Shown: positions 24,901-33,394 of the stretch, piece after piece
Numbering within the stretch: the stretch's first letter is position 1
How the letters are laid out: each line of letters opens with the position of its first letter
Assembly: GCA_029882355.1 (NCBI GenBank)
Contig: JAOUKV010000031.1
Coordinates: forward strand, 1-34,397
DNA: 34,397 nt
Direction: 5' to 3'
Origin: Gammaproteobacteria bacterium
GTDB taxonomy: Bacteria > Pseudomonadota > Gammaproteobacteria > SZUA-229
The notes under the pieces: generated by a model
The model's database searches: none
The model's input: the letters and a program-made list of their open reading frames with translations, nothing else
What the model was told of the DNA's origin: nothing
Position numbers and translations under genes: made by a program

Positions 24901-27900
24901 CACCGGTGTGAATACATAAGGCGTATTAGGAGTCGCAGTTATGGCAGGCGAACCACTGATACTGGGTGCCACATTAAACATAAATGGGTCAGAAATATTA
25001 GGGATTCCATCATCATCTATATCAGGATCAGAAAAGTCTCCACAGCCATTACCTGAAGTAGGCAAGTTATAATCAATAGCACCGCAGTCGCCGTCCGTGT
25101 CCGCCGACTCTAAAGGATTGAATGGGAACAGATCACTTACGTCACCAATACCATCATTATCATCGTCAATATCACAGGCATCGCCACCCGTAATGGGGCC
25201 GGTAGAAACACCGGGCACACCATCAGCATCATTATCCAACTGAGCCGGGTCGTAGGTACCAACACAGATGTCCACATCGTCTGCAACAAAATCGAGATCA
25301 TGATCCAAACGAGCTGTAATAGTTACTGTATCAACCGTGGGTGTATTCTTTGGAGATAGTGAACTAAATTCAGAACGCCAGCGTAAATCATTACCCTGCA
25401 CCGGGAATGTAAACTCAACACCAGGCTGCACCTGAAAATAAGTAGTCCAGCCATTATTTGTCATAAACCATTTGATTGACGTATTAGTAGGCAACACCTC
25501 TTTTAGAGTGGGCGTTAAAGTTGCTTTTAGAATATCTGTGTCAGTATCAACTTCATTTGAAAAAGCTTTGTTTTTTTCTACATCAAAGGGAAGGGAGCGA
25601 TAAAAATGATCGGCGTTAACTGAATCGGCGATAATTAAATCGACATTACCATCATTATCGACATCAGCAGATGCCACTGCATAACTGGTATTAACTACAT
25701 CAGAAACAGGGACTCCAACTGTTGCCGCTGAAAATGGAACAGCAGTTCCACTGTTCAAATAATATTTATCAGTACCGTCAAAGTTAGCGACGATCAGATC
25801 AAGATCACCATCCTGATCAAAATCATTTAATGTAACTACTCGAGTGTTATCCGTCTCCACTCCAATATCAATGCTTGATGTATTGTAAAATGGTTTAGCT
25901 GATCCATCATTCAAATATAATTTATTTACGGATCCATAATTTCCAACAACTAGATCAGGAAGACCATCATTATTAACATCACCAATAGCTAGACCATAGC
26001 TATTGTCCTTATCAAAATTTACAGAATCAAAACCAAATTCAATATAATAACCATTTAAAAGAGGGAAACCGCCTGAGCCATTATTTAAAAATACAGCATT
26101 ACCACCTGTATTATCTCCACTGACTGTAGAATCATTCCCGGTCACTAAATCGATATCACCATCGTTATCAATATCAGCAGCCCTTATAACACGAGTGTTA
26201 AAATTAATCGGGTAAACAGAAGTTGGTGCAACGCCATAAGGTGAGGAGGGGTTGCCTGAATGAAAATAAATTTTATCATTGATGCCCTGATTGCCCGCAA
26301 TTACATCCAGATATCCGTCTCGATTTAGATCGGCAAGAACCAGATCCCGGGTAACATCGGTTTCAGCAACATTACTAACATTTGTACCTGCACCAGTAAA
26401 TGGTGTTGGTGTACCATTGTTAAGATGGAGTAAATTATTACCACCATTATTACCACTGACGACATCGTCAAGTCCGTCTCGATTAATATCGCCCACCGCC
26501 AGAGCTTGTGTAAGCAAGGCATCAGTACCAAGATTTTGTGCGGCCTGGTTATATGGGTTTTTAGTACCATTATTAATATTTAGCTTGTTCGTACCACCCC
26601 AGACACCACCTATCACATCGAGCAAGCCGTCCTGATTAAAATCTCCTACATTAATTGGAACTGTATAATAATTTGTTGTACCAATTACAGTATCAACAAT
26701 TGTATTAAAGGCTTCCGGTGCGGCGTCATTATGATATAGCCGATTAATACCCTGAACACCTGCCAGCACATCAAGATCTCCATCGCCATTAAAATCTGCA
26801 ACAGCAACTTTTCTACTTGAAAGACTGTCGTTTGAAACATCAATGCCTTCGTTTTCGACATAACCCGATTTTGAACCTAGATACAAACGTACATGTTGAC
26901 CACCAAAATGTGACGCAATCACATCCAGAAGGCCATCTCTATTGATATCACCAACTGCTAGTGCAAGTGTATTAAATGCATCTGTACCCAAATCAACACC
27001 ACCAGTGGTATCGAAGGGGTTGCCTACACCATCATTCAAATAAAGTTGATTTACGGCACCACCTCTACCTGCAATAATGTCGAGGGCTCCGTCATTGTTA
27101 AAATCAACAATCTGCACATCACTAGTGTTTTTGCTGGCCGGCTCAAATGCTGCACTTGTACTGAATGGTGTTCCTGAGCCATTATTAAGATAGATATAAT
27201 CAACACCATATGTGCCTTGTGCCAGATCAAGTTTGCCGTCATTATTAAGGTCACCTAAAGCCAACCCTGCAGTGCTTCCAGCCACACCGAAAGGCGCGCC
27301 GACAACAGCACTGAATGGCGTAGCCGTGCCATTATTTATAAAGAGCTGATCCTGCCCGCTTGATGTGCCAGCTACAAGATCTGGATGGCCATCACCATTA
27401 ATATCTCCGGTTGCAAACTCTAATGCGCCAACACCCAGACTTACGCCTATGGCATATGGAGTTGCAGATCCATCATGTATGTAAATTCGTGAAGCAACAG
27501 AGTTACCTACAAGCAAATCAAGTTTTCCATCACCATTCATATCATCCAGTTGCATAGCTCTGGGACTGGATAAATCTGCAGCAATGACCATGCCTGGAAC
27601 ACCTGTGAACGGTGAATCTGTCCCATTATTAATATAGAGGTAATTTGGATCACTAGCATTGCCAGATATAACATCCAGATGACCATCGTTATTGACATCG
27701 CCATAAGCTAAAGCCCATGTACTGTTACTGTCAGTAGATACGTCTTCGGCAATGCCTCGACTGAATGGCTTACTGGTACCCCCATTTTGATATAATCGAT
27801 TACTACCAAAAGTTCCAACCACTATATCAATGTCACCGTCGCCATCAATATCACCTAGCGCTAAATCATTATCCAGCAGACTATCGTTAGAAATATTTAT

Positions 27901-29136
27901 ACCTGTGGCGCTGGCAAAGGGAGTGGATGTTCCATTATTCAGATATATTTTATCTCTTTGTTCATAATTGGCGGTAATCAAATCAAGATCACCATCACCA
28001 TCCACATCGTTAAGCTTGACCGTAAAAGTAGTATCTGCTTCGGTGCTTATTGCGTTGCCAACTGTTGCAGCACTAAATGGAGTTGCCGTTGTGTTATTGA
28101 GATAAACATAATTAGCCTGTCCACCACCAAAAGCGACTCCATTGCCAGCAACAACATCAATAAAACCATCATTATTAACATCAGCAGCAGCAATTGCTTT
28201 TGTATAGAACGCATTTGACGAAATAGCTGTACCAGCTCCGCCTGTAAATCCTGAGCCGTTGTTTAGATAGTATTTATTAGTTTGTCCCGAATTCCCGGCA
28301 ACAACATCTATATCACCATCGTTATCGATATCAACAACAGCAATGGAGCTTGTAGAATTATTGTCATTATCGATTGCTGCGCCAGTGACCAGAGCACTGA
28401 ATAATGTACCAGCGCCTCCATTGATATAATATTTATTGAAATTACCGGTATTGCCAACAACTACGTCTAAATAATTATCGTTGTCAATATAGGCTAATTT
28501 AATGGACTGACTAGAATCTGCATCACTCGTAATATTAAGTGGCGTAACGCTGGTAAAAGGGGCTGAGCTACCTGCATTTAGCTGATTTAAATATAAAAGA
28601 TTTGGACTGTTGTAACGGGCAATGACAATATCAAGATCACCATCCAGATCAACATCACCAACATCAATTGAGCGAAACCAATAATTGCCTGATGTTATGC
28701 TTAATGCCTCGCCAACAACGCCACCAAAAGGGCTCTCAGGAACACCTGTATTAAAATAAATTCTTGCCGGGCTACCATCATTACCCGTAATAATATCCAG
28801 GTGGCCATCCGCATTCAGATCAGCCATCGCAATTCCCTGAGTATTATAGGTATCGCCGGTTATATCTGATGGGATTGAAGATGCAGTTACAAGACCTAAA
28901 GTTTGAGCTCTTCTAAACTGAATGAACAGTGCATTTTGTGCAGTTGACCAGCGTGCATCAGTAGCGATCCCTCGAACATTATTGTTTGAAAAATCTTCCG
29001 TAAATGGCAATCCTGGTGTCGCTGCCATAGCTCCTGTAAATTGCATAGCTGCTGCAATTGCAAGAAAGGGCAAGTCCAGATACTTTACTAGAAGCTTTTG
29101 TCTTTTAACACTGGATCTTATTTTAATTGCTGACAT
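18964..29136 (-). CDS. Giant surface protein: FG-GAP/VCBS repeats, Ig-like domains, C13/C11-type cysteine peptidase, TSP3 stalk, GlyGly-CTERM-like tail
   Basis: The 3390-residue product reads, in order: signal peptide (1-38, ending GAMA); about 21 FG-GAP/VCBS repeats (98-1185) with DxNxDGxxD calcium loops; a TSP3 patch (1275-1388); a He_PIG-like Ig domain; a chitobiase-C-like domain (1485-1583); two further Ig-like domains; a caspase-fold peptidase (1806-2067); Fn3-like (2230-2345) and carboxypeptidase-regulatory-like domains; a TSP3 stalk (2439-3336); and a Thr/Ser linker with GSLSP, one hydrophobic helix and basic end WWRNHRYTR. The peptidase keeps His1911 (MVDHGG) and Cys1966 (GACYSGGF), resembling legumain/clostripain-type families. 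The tail resembles GlyGly-CTERM, so type II secretion with rhombosortase processing is likely. Start: ATG 29136 has GAGGG about nine bases upstream and gives a normal signal peptide; the earlier ATG 29193 abuts its GAGG. A surface protease/adhesin role is inferred. Confidence 0.9.
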   Translation of the reverse strand: MSAIKIRSSVKRQKLLVKYLDLPFLAIAAAMQFTGAMAATPGLPFTEDFSNNNVRGIATDARWSTAQNALFIQFRRAQTLGLVTASSIPSDITGDTYNTQGIAMADLNADGHLDIITGNDGSPARIYFNTGVPESPFGGVVGEALSITSGNYWFRSIDVGDVDLDGDLDIVIARYNSPNLLYLNQLNAGSSAPFTSVTPLNITSDADSSQSIKLAYIDNDNYLDVVVGNTGNFNKYYINGGAGTLFSALVTGAAIDNDNNSTSSIAVVDIDNDGDIDVVAGNSGQTNKYYLNNGSGFTGGAGTAISSNAFYTKAIAAADVNNDGFIDVVAGNGVAFGGGQANYVYLNNTTATPFSAATVGNAISTEADTTFTVKLNDVDGDGDLDLITANYEQRDKIYLNNGTSTPFASATGINISNDSLLDNDLALGDIDGDGDIDIVVGTFGSNRLYQNGGTSKPFSRGIAEDVSTDSNSTWALAYGDVNNDGHLDVISGNASDPNYLYINNGTDSPFTGVPGMVIAADLSSPRAMQLDDMNGDGKLDLLVGNSVASRIYIHDGSATPYAIGVSLGVGALEFATGDINGDGHPDLVAGTSSGQDQLFINNGTATPFSAVVGAPFGVAGSTAGLALGDLNNDGKLDLAQGTYGVDYIYLNNGSGTPFSTSAAFEPASKNTSDVQIVDFNNDGALDIIAGRGGAVNQLYLNDGVGNPFDTTGGVDLGTDAFNTLALAVGDINRDGLLDVIASHFGGQHVRLYLGSKSGYVENEGIDVSNDSLSSRKVAVADFNGDGDLDVLAGVQGINRLYHNDAAPEAFNTIVDTVIGTTNYYTVPINVGDFNQDGLLDVIGGVWGGTNKLNINNGTKNPYNQAAQNLGTDALLTQALAVGDINRDGLDDVVSGNNGGNNLLHLNNGTPTPFTGAGTNVSNVAETDVTRDLVLADLNRDGYLDVIAGNQGINDKIYFHSGNPSSPYGVAPTSVYPINFNTRVIRAADIDNDGDIDLVTGNDSTVSGDNTGGNAVFLNNGSGGFPLLNGYYIEFGFDSVNFDKDNSYGLAIGDVNNDGLPDLVVGNYGSVNKLYLNDGSAKPFYNTSSIDIGVETDNTRVVTLNDFDQDGDLDLIVANFDGTDKYYLNSGTAVPFSAATVGVPVSDVVNTSYAVASADVDNDGNVDLIIADSVNADHFYRSLPFDVEKNKAFSNEVDTDTDILKATLTPTLKEVLPTNTSIKWFMTNNGWTTYFQVQPGVEFTFPVQGNDLRWRSEFSSLSPKNTPTVDTVTITARLDHDLDFVADDVDICVGTYDPAQLDNDADGVPGVSTGPITGGDACDIDDDNDGIGDVSDLFPFNPLESADTDGDCGAIDYNLPTSGNGCGDFSDPDIDDDGIPNISDPFMFNVAPSISGSPAITATPNTPYVFTPVISDGGDGPSLTASLTFSGGTQANLPAWLSFNTTTGALSGVPSNDDYGVIANIIITIDDGLETASLASFDINVIDTRAPQTFAVPGTGNFNEDAVVTLACFESIGSGCANIHYTTDDLAAPAAFTIVSSQTTLITIPSSAGNANLRFYSDDADGNTESIQIETYNFDLNYPVVSITTPADGSILTTVNSIDGSSSDVGTGIADISIQITDGTNSVQTDGGSLLPGTPVWISLGPVVGAWSYDTTGLNWTSDTVYTITARASDNAGNTVTTSLSYTYFSGTPSTTTLDLSLTNTSIAANQTTDAFFTLTRLNNLYADLTGIPLALHITKPDASVVTVNGTTNYTGNLTLSGLGDGVDILFDTAGVYSMVAEFTDTTTYPNLAASTSNPISLLVGTSAGYAIIVQGKLSNEEGLDSHNKTANRIYKTFKDRGFADEDIFYFNYDANQTGVDGVPDKATIQKLIEGSANGITDPQLLQDLIPNGLAAEINSRPAPVYLVMVDHGGKAVDSLEARFYMNDEEILPSELNLWLGSLEANMDALDVQLKVDNNRIVIIGACYSGGFISDVAGDGRIVITSATENEPSYKGPIEDDGIRVGEYFLEELFLELGEGNNLRDAFKIATNKTESYTKEASGDTSTNSDNEFLDIAVQHPLLDDNADGAGTNAIFDNSADGLNALDVVLGFDQSSLTNDAFIPADVDSVSGAQYLDNATSNAVLTMYANDPSQVNQAYVEIRTPQTVLIDAIESTTEQLTSDFIRRAYIPPVAAGQPYTLDYTEFVEAGKYEIFSYVNDRFTGALSSAKRSIIYKNRANTAPTADDVDGINDAPTAFNLLTPTNGDTGPYITGFTWSASTDPDLDTVSYSFYLADDTSFTTFTKDTGDGSCTQQNEPYVQEELTGPGTFVDAVAGLCDGRTYFWKVEAIDPYGLHVTSSNFSYTVSNNLNADIGVIVAMVKSATTNQQLTAANITNGAFGESAIASANVLYNGNYVLFTSNTGVGQTVTATLGSYAAKDVVIGGVASGQTVEILFDMSPDAALDTDGDGVVDISDNCPSPAPDSINADQADFDSDGLGDVCDDDDDNDGIPDTYENGYAFLNPLFAGDAVLDQDGDTINNLNEYRDGTDPSVFNVIPSDVDTDGIDDSIDNCVNNYNPDQINTDADSLGDVCDPDDDGDGMSDVFELLYGLNPLLNDAAGDLDGDGITNLQEFIDNTDPTTAPGTTTDIDNDGVFDAYDNCPSTTNAGQIDTDGDGAGDACDTDDDNDTYADVIDAFPLDATEWLDTDGDLVGNNTDPDIDGDGVANGSDAFPLDASESVDTDGDLVGNNADGDDDNDGVADGSDAFPLNSAEWLDTDGDLTGNNADLDDDGDGVVDTADAFPLDATETLDTDLDGIGNNTDPDMDGDGVANGSDAFPLIASESVDTDGDLIGNNADNDDDGDGMPDAFELLYSLNPLVNDAAGDPDGDGVTNINEYLGGTNPNVINSDTTDTDGDGVTDVTDNCPAVINATQLDTDGDGAGDACDSDDDNDGVIDGNDAFPLDAAESVDTDGDLIGNNADTDDDGDGVADGSDAFPLDATETVDTDKDGIGDNTDPDIDGDGVANGSDAFPLNPAETLDTDFDTIGNNADSDDDGDGMSDAFEILYGLNPLVDDANGDADGDGVINIDEFTNGTNPMVVNSDTIDTDGDGVLDIIDNCPAIQNGVAQDNQLDTDADGTGNACDPDDDNDNVLDGSDLFPTDATESADFDGDGTGDNADTDDDNDGMSDAFETLYSLDSKNAADATGDADGDGVTNLDEYLAGTNPNVINSDTIDTDLDGVKDFIDNCPAVANGVAEDNQLDTDGDSVGNACDPDDDNDSILDASDLFPLDTTESADFDGDGIGNNADTDDDNDGMSDDFEILYALNPFDAADAADDNDADGVNNLQEFQAGTSPLVSNAVVSGTSAPTSSTSSNSSGSLSPLFLLALLINIGLFGWWRNHRYTRSENDR
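19130..21820 (-). repeat. Thrombospondin type 3 repeat array in the giant gene
   Basis: About 2.7 kb encodes Asp-rich calcium-binding repeats. Three word types recur: an 'xDNCP' unit closed by GDACD; a 'DAFPL' unit followed by DTDGDxxGNNAD; and a 'GMSDAFExLYxLNP' unit followed by DGVTNxxEyxxGTNP. They are arranged in six higher-order cycles holding 0, 0, 5, 3, 1 and 1 DAFPL/DLFP units from N- to C-terminus. Near-identical DNA words (plus-strand GGGAAGGCATC, CACCATCACCATC) show recent expansion. Confidence 0.85.
25590..28845 (-). repeat. FG-GAP/VCBS repeat array, about 21 units
   Basis: Units of about 52 residues carry a core like LxxGDxNxDGxLDxxxGN followed by YLNNG. I count 21 such cores from [10 protein letters not shown] to [15 protein letters not shown] repeats fold as blades of seven-bladed beta-propellers, so 21 units would fit three propellers. 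The boundaries are approximate. Confidence 0.8.
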
Positions 29137-29242
29137 ACCACCAATCCCTCGTATTTTTATTATACTTAGCCCTAACTTATTATCATTCGGCATTCCTCTT
29201 CATTCATCTTAGTCAGACTGAAGGCACATCGGAATATCGCAT

Positions 29243-29271
29243 ATCTTAAAATTCTATTGTATATATTTCAA
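29243..29271 (-). promoter_or_regulatory. Sigma70-like promoter of the giant surface protein gene
   Basis: On the minus strand TTGAAA (29271-29266, 5/6) and TAAGAT (29248-29243, 4/6) are 17 bp apart. Transcription would start near 29236, giving a leader of about 100 nt to ATG 29136. Confidence 0.5.
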
Positions 29272-29277
29272 TAAACC

Positions 29278-29291
29278 TTGATTGATATCAC
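29278..29291. promoter_or_regulatory. CRP/FNR-like binding site next to the giant gene's promoter
   Basis: TTGATTGATATCAC matches the FNR consensus TTGAT-N4-ATCAA at 9 of 10 defined bases; shifted one base left it matches the CRP consensus at 8 of 10. It lies just upstream of the giant gene's -35, centred about 48 bp before the predicted transcript start, a little off the usual -41.5 activator position. Oxygen- or cAMP-dependent control is possible but unproven. Confidence 0.4.
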
Positions 29292-29454
29292 ATAAAACTT
29301 ATTATCAATCCCTATTATTTATACAATCGAAGGGCAAGAATTTAGTCAATCGTCTAACTTTGGAACGTATTTTCTCTTAAAAAATATACCAAAGAAATAT
29401 TTAATAAAAAATAATCTCATCAATATATAAACAATGTAAATAATAAATTATTAT

Positions 29455-29482
29455 TTGAAACATAAGCCTAGGCTATTAAAAT
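29455..29482 (+). promoter_or_regulatory. Sigma70-like promoter of the FecR-TPR-barrel gene
   Basis: TTGAAA (29455-29460, 5/6) and TAAAAT (29477-29482, 5/6) are 16 bp apart, with a start predicted near 29489. A perfect 10-bp palindrome, AGCCTAGGCT (29465-29474), lies inside the spacer. The leader to ATG 29569 is about 80 nt. Confidence 0.5.
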
Positions 29483-29488
29483 TAACTC

Positions 29489-29507
29489 GATAATGAGGTT
29501 CATTATC
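29489..29507. promoter_or_regulatory. Fur box (iron-responsive operator)
   Basis: GATAATGAGGTTCATTATC matches the classical 19-bp Fur consensus GATAATGATAATCATTATC at 16 of 19 positions. Its two 8-bp arms are perfectly complementary. It covers the predicted first 19 transcribed bases of the FecR-TPR-barrel gene, a position from which Fe(II)-Fur would block transcription. It is more than 210 bp from the giant gene's promoter, so direct control of that gene is less sure. Confidence 0.75.
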
Positions 29508-29568
29508 ATTTATCGCAAACGATATACCGCGCATATGGAAAAACAATAACATTGGAGTTGAATAAGCG

Positions 29569-32500
29569 ATGCCTCTATCAAAATCTGACCACAATCATAC
29601 ATTTAGTTTTCTGGCTATCTTAATTTTTTATTTTTCTTTACTGCCTCTCGCTAATGCCAATGTAAGACTGGACTCGGCAGTTGAAGGCAAAGTGGTACAG
29701 ATACAGGGAAAAGTTCAGATCCATCAAGCGCTCAGTAACAAGTGGATCAATGCCTCAGCGGGCAGTTTTTTACATGCCGGTGATACCATCAGAACGAGAG
29801 CCAATGGCAAAGCCAGTCTGTTGATGTCCGACGAAACAATCATGCAGCTTGATCGAAGCTCTCAGATGCAAATTACGCATGTAGTCAAAAATGCCGGCTG
29901 GTTTGGAAAATCAGTTATTGCCCAAAGTATAAAAAAAGCATCACGTTCTGTCTTTAGTCTAATCTCAGGCAAGCTTTGGGCCAGAAATAAAAACAAAAGT
30001 GTCCGCGCTAGCTTCAAAACCACCACAGCGACAATTGGTATTCGTGGCACAGAACTCGTCATTGAAGCCAAAAAGGATGGTTCAGTAGTTTCAACAGTGC
30101 TTGAAGGCAGGGTAGAGGCAGAAAATAAATTTGGCACAGTGGTAGCTGAAGCGGGAAACCAGATCAATATTCAACCTGGCCAGGCACCGCAAAGATCCAT
30201 TTTATTGAATCCGGATAATGCGGTGCAGTGGACCATTGTAATGCCACCACTAATTAATGTCGATGAACTATCTACAGCCTCAGTTTCGAGCGAAATAAAA
30301 CAACTATTAAAGCAGGAAGATTACGCTGCCGCTTCCCAAATGATTTCGCAACAAATACAGCGATCCCCAAAAGATTCTTCATTACAGTTACTCGATGCAG
30401 CACTTGATATTTTTAATGGACAGCCTCTGACTGCGCACAAAAAACTAACTCGCTTGAAAATAAACATGCCAGAAAACGCATTACTTCTACGGTCACTAGC
30501 TACCGCCAGCCTAATGACTGGAGATAAAGATACTGCTAAAGAAGCTGCTGAAAAAGTAGTTAAACTAGAACCAAATAATTCGGCCAGCCATGTAGTGTTA
30601 GCCTATGTACAACAATCTCGTTTTGAACTGGATGAGGCGATGCGCTCTGTAAATTCAGCATTACGCATCGATTCAAATAATACTCTTGCATCTGTGATAC
30701 TTGCCCAGCTTCAATTTGGCAGCGGTTATAGCCAGCAGGCTATGAACACTTTGTTGACAGCACAAAAAAAAGATCCGACAAACTCAATAATAAATAATTT
30801 AGCCGGATTTATTCTACTGTCTCTGCATAAACTAGACGATGCCAGAAATGCTTTCAATATTGCATTGGAAAATGATTCTGGCATGGCAGAATCTCATATG
30901 GGTCTGGGCATCCTTGATATGCGAGAAGGTAAGACAGATCGTGCACTGGAAGAAATTACCAGCGCGGTAGCTCTCGATCCACAACGCTCACTTTTCCTCA
31001 GTTACTGGGGAAAGATGCTGTATCAGGTAAAACGTTACGACAAGGCACTCGACATGTTTGATCATGCCGCCTTACTGGATAAAAAAGATCCAACACCTGT
31101 ATTTTATAAGTCTATCGTTTTACGTGACTTGAATCGCTCAGGTGAGGCCATAGAAGCACTCAATAAAGCTGTTGAACTAAATGATAACCGCGCAGTTTAT
31201 CGATCACGTTTTTTACTTGATAAGGATCTCGCTGTACGTAATGTCGACCTTTCTATTTTATATGGAAAGTTAGGTTTATCTCGTATTGCTGAAAAGAAAG
31301 CCGTTGCCGCTATCAAGTCTGATTACACAAACTACAGTGCGCATTTATTTTATGCAGGGGTACTGGGTAGTCAGGATGATCGTTCTTATCCTGCTGGATC
31401 TGAAGCGTTACTCGCAAGAATGTTACAGCCTGCTAATGTAAACACCTTCAATTCGTTTAATGACTATACCTCGTTTTTTGAGCAGCCTGATATTGGTGGT
31501 CTAATAACTGCAAGAGCGGGCAACTTCGGTACGGCCGGCGGTGAACTTATTATTTATGGTTCTGCACCTGACAGTAATTTTGCCTATAACCTTGGTGTTT
31601 TTAGTGACGCTACCGATGGCTGGCGTGAAACCAACTCTGAAGAAACCACGGCCGCTGCATTCATAGGAAAATGGCAACCATCGGAAGAAAATGGCTTATT
31701 AATTTCCGCCTTATTTTCTGAATTTCAACAGATGGATAGAGCAGATCAACGCTATGAGTTTGATAATTTGTCATCACCAGAAGATGAATTAAATCTGAAT
31801 CTTGCTGCGATTGAGCTTGGCTACAGTCATCAGTTTTCTCCCAGTAGTAATTTATTACTATATGGAACTTATCAGAACAATACAGGTGATTTTATAAGTA
31901 CAACAAATTCAACCCTTACTGTTCCACCAGCTTTATATTTGGATGATACAAGTACGGCAGAATTCGAACGGCCTTATTACCAATTACAACTGCAATATAT
32001 GAACAAGGTAAATAACCATCAGTTTATTGCAGGACTTCTAAGTTTTTCAGGTAACAACATGCAGGAAAATTTTGTCATTGGTGCTAATGCCGTTGATAGA
32101 GGAGGAGAAGTACCCATTATTTTAGATCCTTTATTATCTTTTGATAATCCAATGCCTGCATTTGACTTAGATATCACTTTCTTAAGCGCCTACATGCAGG
32201 ATAGCTGGCAGGTGAGTGAAGACTTCATGATTGAAGCCGCCGTTTATTTTGACAAAATGGAAAATGCTGACGCTTTTTCAGGTACAAGCTGGGACATTCA
32301 AGAAGTTGGTCCTCGACTTGGTTTCATCTGGGGCGCCAGTGAAAACAATACAATCCGACTGTCAGCTTTTAAATACATTTTACCCTTCGTTACTTCCAGA
32401 CTTGATCCTGTTGATATAGCAGGTGTTCCCATCTTTAGAAATACCGAAGAAGGTGCCATTATCCAGGAAGTGGATCTTATCTGGGAGTACGACACAGATA

Positions 32501-32973
32501 ATGGTCTATTCTCGATCGGTGCATTCAATCTCGATAAAGAAACTCCGTCTGATACCGTGAGCATCGAAGGCAGCATCAGTGGCGCAGAAGTAAGCTACGA
32601 AACACTGGTAACTAAAACCATTGGAGTCAGCGCTAGTTATAGATACTCTGAAATCGAAGATTTATCCAACTCCACACTAGATCGTAATGATCAATTATTC
32701 ATCATCGCTATACGCAATCAACAGGCCAATGGTCTTTCAATGGGGCTTAAAGATACTTATAGAAATATGGATTTCATAGATGGTCGTGAATCACCATATA
32801 TCCGCATTCTGGATGCAGACATTGGCTATGAGTTTGATGACAAAGCCGGCAAAGTGTCTCTCGAAATAAAAAATATTATGGATGCAGAATTTAACTGGCT
32901 GACTGATCGCTTTGTTTTTGCAGGGCGAAATCCTGCTCGTGAATTCTTATTATCAGCGACAGTTAACTTTTAA
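29569..32973 (+). CDS. FecR-TPR-outer-membrane beta-barrel fusion protein
   Basis: The 1134-residue product has a signal peptide (core 13-28, cleavage near ANA at 31) and a FecR-type domain (about 35-215): GKVQIHQA, WINASAGSFLHAGDTIRT, SGKLWAR, TTTATIGIRGTEL. About ten TPR repeats follow (240-610), with marks such as LEPNNSASHVVLAYVQQ. The C-terminal half (about 650-1134) is rich in amphipathic strands, ending VSLEIKNIMDAEFNW and LLSATVNF like TonB-dependent receptors. No plug domain or TonB box was found. It may be an outer-membrane protein with a periplasmic TPR platform that binds partners. GGAG lies 11 bases before the ATG. A Fur box and promoter stand upstream, and the giant surface protein is divergent. 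Whether it imports a ligand or helps assemble surface proteins is open. Confidence 0.85.
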   Translation: MPLSKSDHNHTFSFLAILIFYFSLLPLANANVRLDSAVEGKVVQIQGKVQIHQALSNKWINASAGSFLHAGDTIRTRANGKASLLMSDETIMQLDRSSQMQITHVVKNAGWFGKSVIAQSIKKASRSVFSLISGKLWARNKNKSVRASFKTTTATIGIRGTELVIEAKKDGSVVSTVLEGRVEAENKFGTVVAEAGNQINIQPGQAPQRSILLNPDNAVQWTIVMPPLINVDELSTASVSSEIKQLLKQEDYAAASQMISQQIQRSPKDSSLQLLDAALDIFNGQPLTAHKKLTRLKINMPENALLLRSLATASLMTGDKDTAKEAAEKVVKLEPNNSASHVVLAYVQQSRFELDEAMRSVNSALRIDSNNTLASVILAQLQFGSGYSQQAMNTLLTAQKKDPTNSIINNLAGFILLSLHKLDDARNAFNIALENDSGMAESHMGLGILDMREGKTDRALEEITSAVALDPQRSLFLSYWGKMLYQVKRYDKALDMFDHAALLDKKDPTPVFYKSIVLRDLNRSGEAIEALNKAVELNDNRAVYRSRFLLDKDLAVRNVDLSILYGKLGLSRIAEKKAVAAIKSDYTNYSAHLFYAGVLGSQDDRSYPAGSEALLARMLQPANVNTFNSFNDYTSFFEQPDIGGLITARAGNFGTAGGELIIYGSAPDSNFAYNLGVFSDATDGWRETNSEETTAAAFIGKWQPSEENGLLISALFSEFQQMDRADQRYEFDNLSSPEDELNLNLAAIELGYSHQFSPSSNLLLYGTYQNNTGDFISTTNSTLTVPPALYLDDTSTAEFERPYYQLQLQYMNKVNNHQFIAGLLSFSGNNMQENFVIGANAVDRGGEVPIILDPLLSFDNPMPAFDLDITFLSAYMQDSWQVSEDFMIEAAVYFDKMENADAFSGTSWDIQEVGPRLGFIWGASENNTIRLSAFKYILPFVTSRLDPVDIAGVPIFRNTEEGAIIQEVDLIWEYDTDNGLFSIGAFNLDKETPSDTVSIEGSISGAEVSYETLVTKTIGVSASYRYSEIEDLSNSTLDRNDQLFIIAIRNQQANGLSMGLKDTYRNMDFIDGRESPYIRILDADIGYEFDDKAGKVSLEIKNIMDAEFNWLTDRFVFAGRNPAREFLLSATVNF

Positions 32974-32979
32974 TAGTTC

Positions 32980-33168
32980 TCAGCTAATCATTCTGTCGTC
33001 CAATAAATTTTTCGGCGTATTTTCAACATATACACCAAGATATCTGGCTGACTGTTCCAGAAATTTCATTCTGATGACATCATCAAAATTAACCCGGTGC
33101 TTTAAATTTTCTATTTGAGTTTGTATTAATTCCAGGCCGAGTTCTGATTGTTGATTTTTAGCTTTCAT
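32980..33168 (-). CDS. Small hypothetical protein (62 residues)
   Basis: GGGGAA lies five bases before the ATG at 33168. The 62-residue product is rich in Glu, Gln and Leu, with a helical stretch (LGLELIQTQIENLKHRVNF) and the end ENTPKNLLDDRMIS. Composition looks like a soluble protein, not noise. It is convergent with the FecR-TPR-barrel gene, six bases beyond its stop. I do not recognise it. An overlapping plus-strand frame has no ribosome binding site and less protein-like composition. Confidence 0.5.
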   Translation of the reverse strand: MKAKNQQSELGLELIQTQIENLKHRVNFDDVIRMKFLEQSARYLGVYVENTPKNLLDDRMIS

Positions 33169-33307
33169 CTTATTCCCCGTATCACTGTGATTGTTTCAAT
33201 ACACCTTACACATCAAACGTAAAAAATTGGGTTATAACCAATACCTGACTAATTTACTAGGTTTTTACAGTATAGCCATATTCGCAAGAGATAAAACATG
33301 ATTTTTA

Positions 33308-33323
33308 TACTGATTAGTCAGTA
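33308..33323. promoter_or_regulatory. TetR-like operator upstream of the CDF transporter
   Basis: TACTGATTAGTCAGTA has perfect 6-bp arms (TACTGA/TCAGTA) around TTAG, the size and symmetry of many TetR-family operators. Further CAGT half-sites occur at about 33358-33369. It overlaps where the -35 would sit for the extended -10 at 33338-33346. No regulator gene is in the window. Confidence 0.4.
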
Positions 33324-33337
33324 ATGAACATAACGAT

Positions 33338-33346
33338 TGATATAAA
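33338..33346 (+). promoter_or_regulatory. Extended -10 promoter of the CDF transporter
   Basis: TGATATAAA reads as an extended -10 (TG-N-TATAAA). The region where a -35 is expected is occupied by the palindrome at 33308-33323 and has a poor match to TTGACA. The start would be near 33353, about 40 nt before the ATG. Confidence 0.35.
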
Positions 33347-33394
33347 ATCACTGCCATCAGTTGATCAGTCAAATACTAAGACGGAATACAAAAC

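Larger units (their letters stand above)
29137..29568. other. A+T-rich divergent regulatory region
   Basis: This region lies between the giant gene and the FecR-TPR-barrel gene. It holds a promoter for each, a CRP/FNR-like site, a 10-bp palindrome and a Fur-like box, each listed separately. An additional 8-bp inverted repeat (GATTGATA at 29280-29287, TATCAATC at 29303-29310) overlaps the CRP/FNR-like site. No further gene was seen. Confidence 0.7.

Noticed and set aside
29136-29193. Upstream ATG at 29193 as start of the giant protein
   Set aside because: Its GAGG is only one base from the ATG, and it would add 19 residues ahead of a normal signal peptide. ATG 29136 has better spacing. The choice is not certain.
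28922-29212. Plus-strand 96-codon frame across the giant gene's 5' end
   Set aside because: It is antisense to the signal peptide and first domain of the giant gene and has no ribosome binding site.
29569-30260. FecR anti-sigma regulator of a nearby sigma factor
   Set aside because: The FecR domain is behind a signal peptide and fused to TPRs and a barrel, and no ECF sigma factor gene is in the window.
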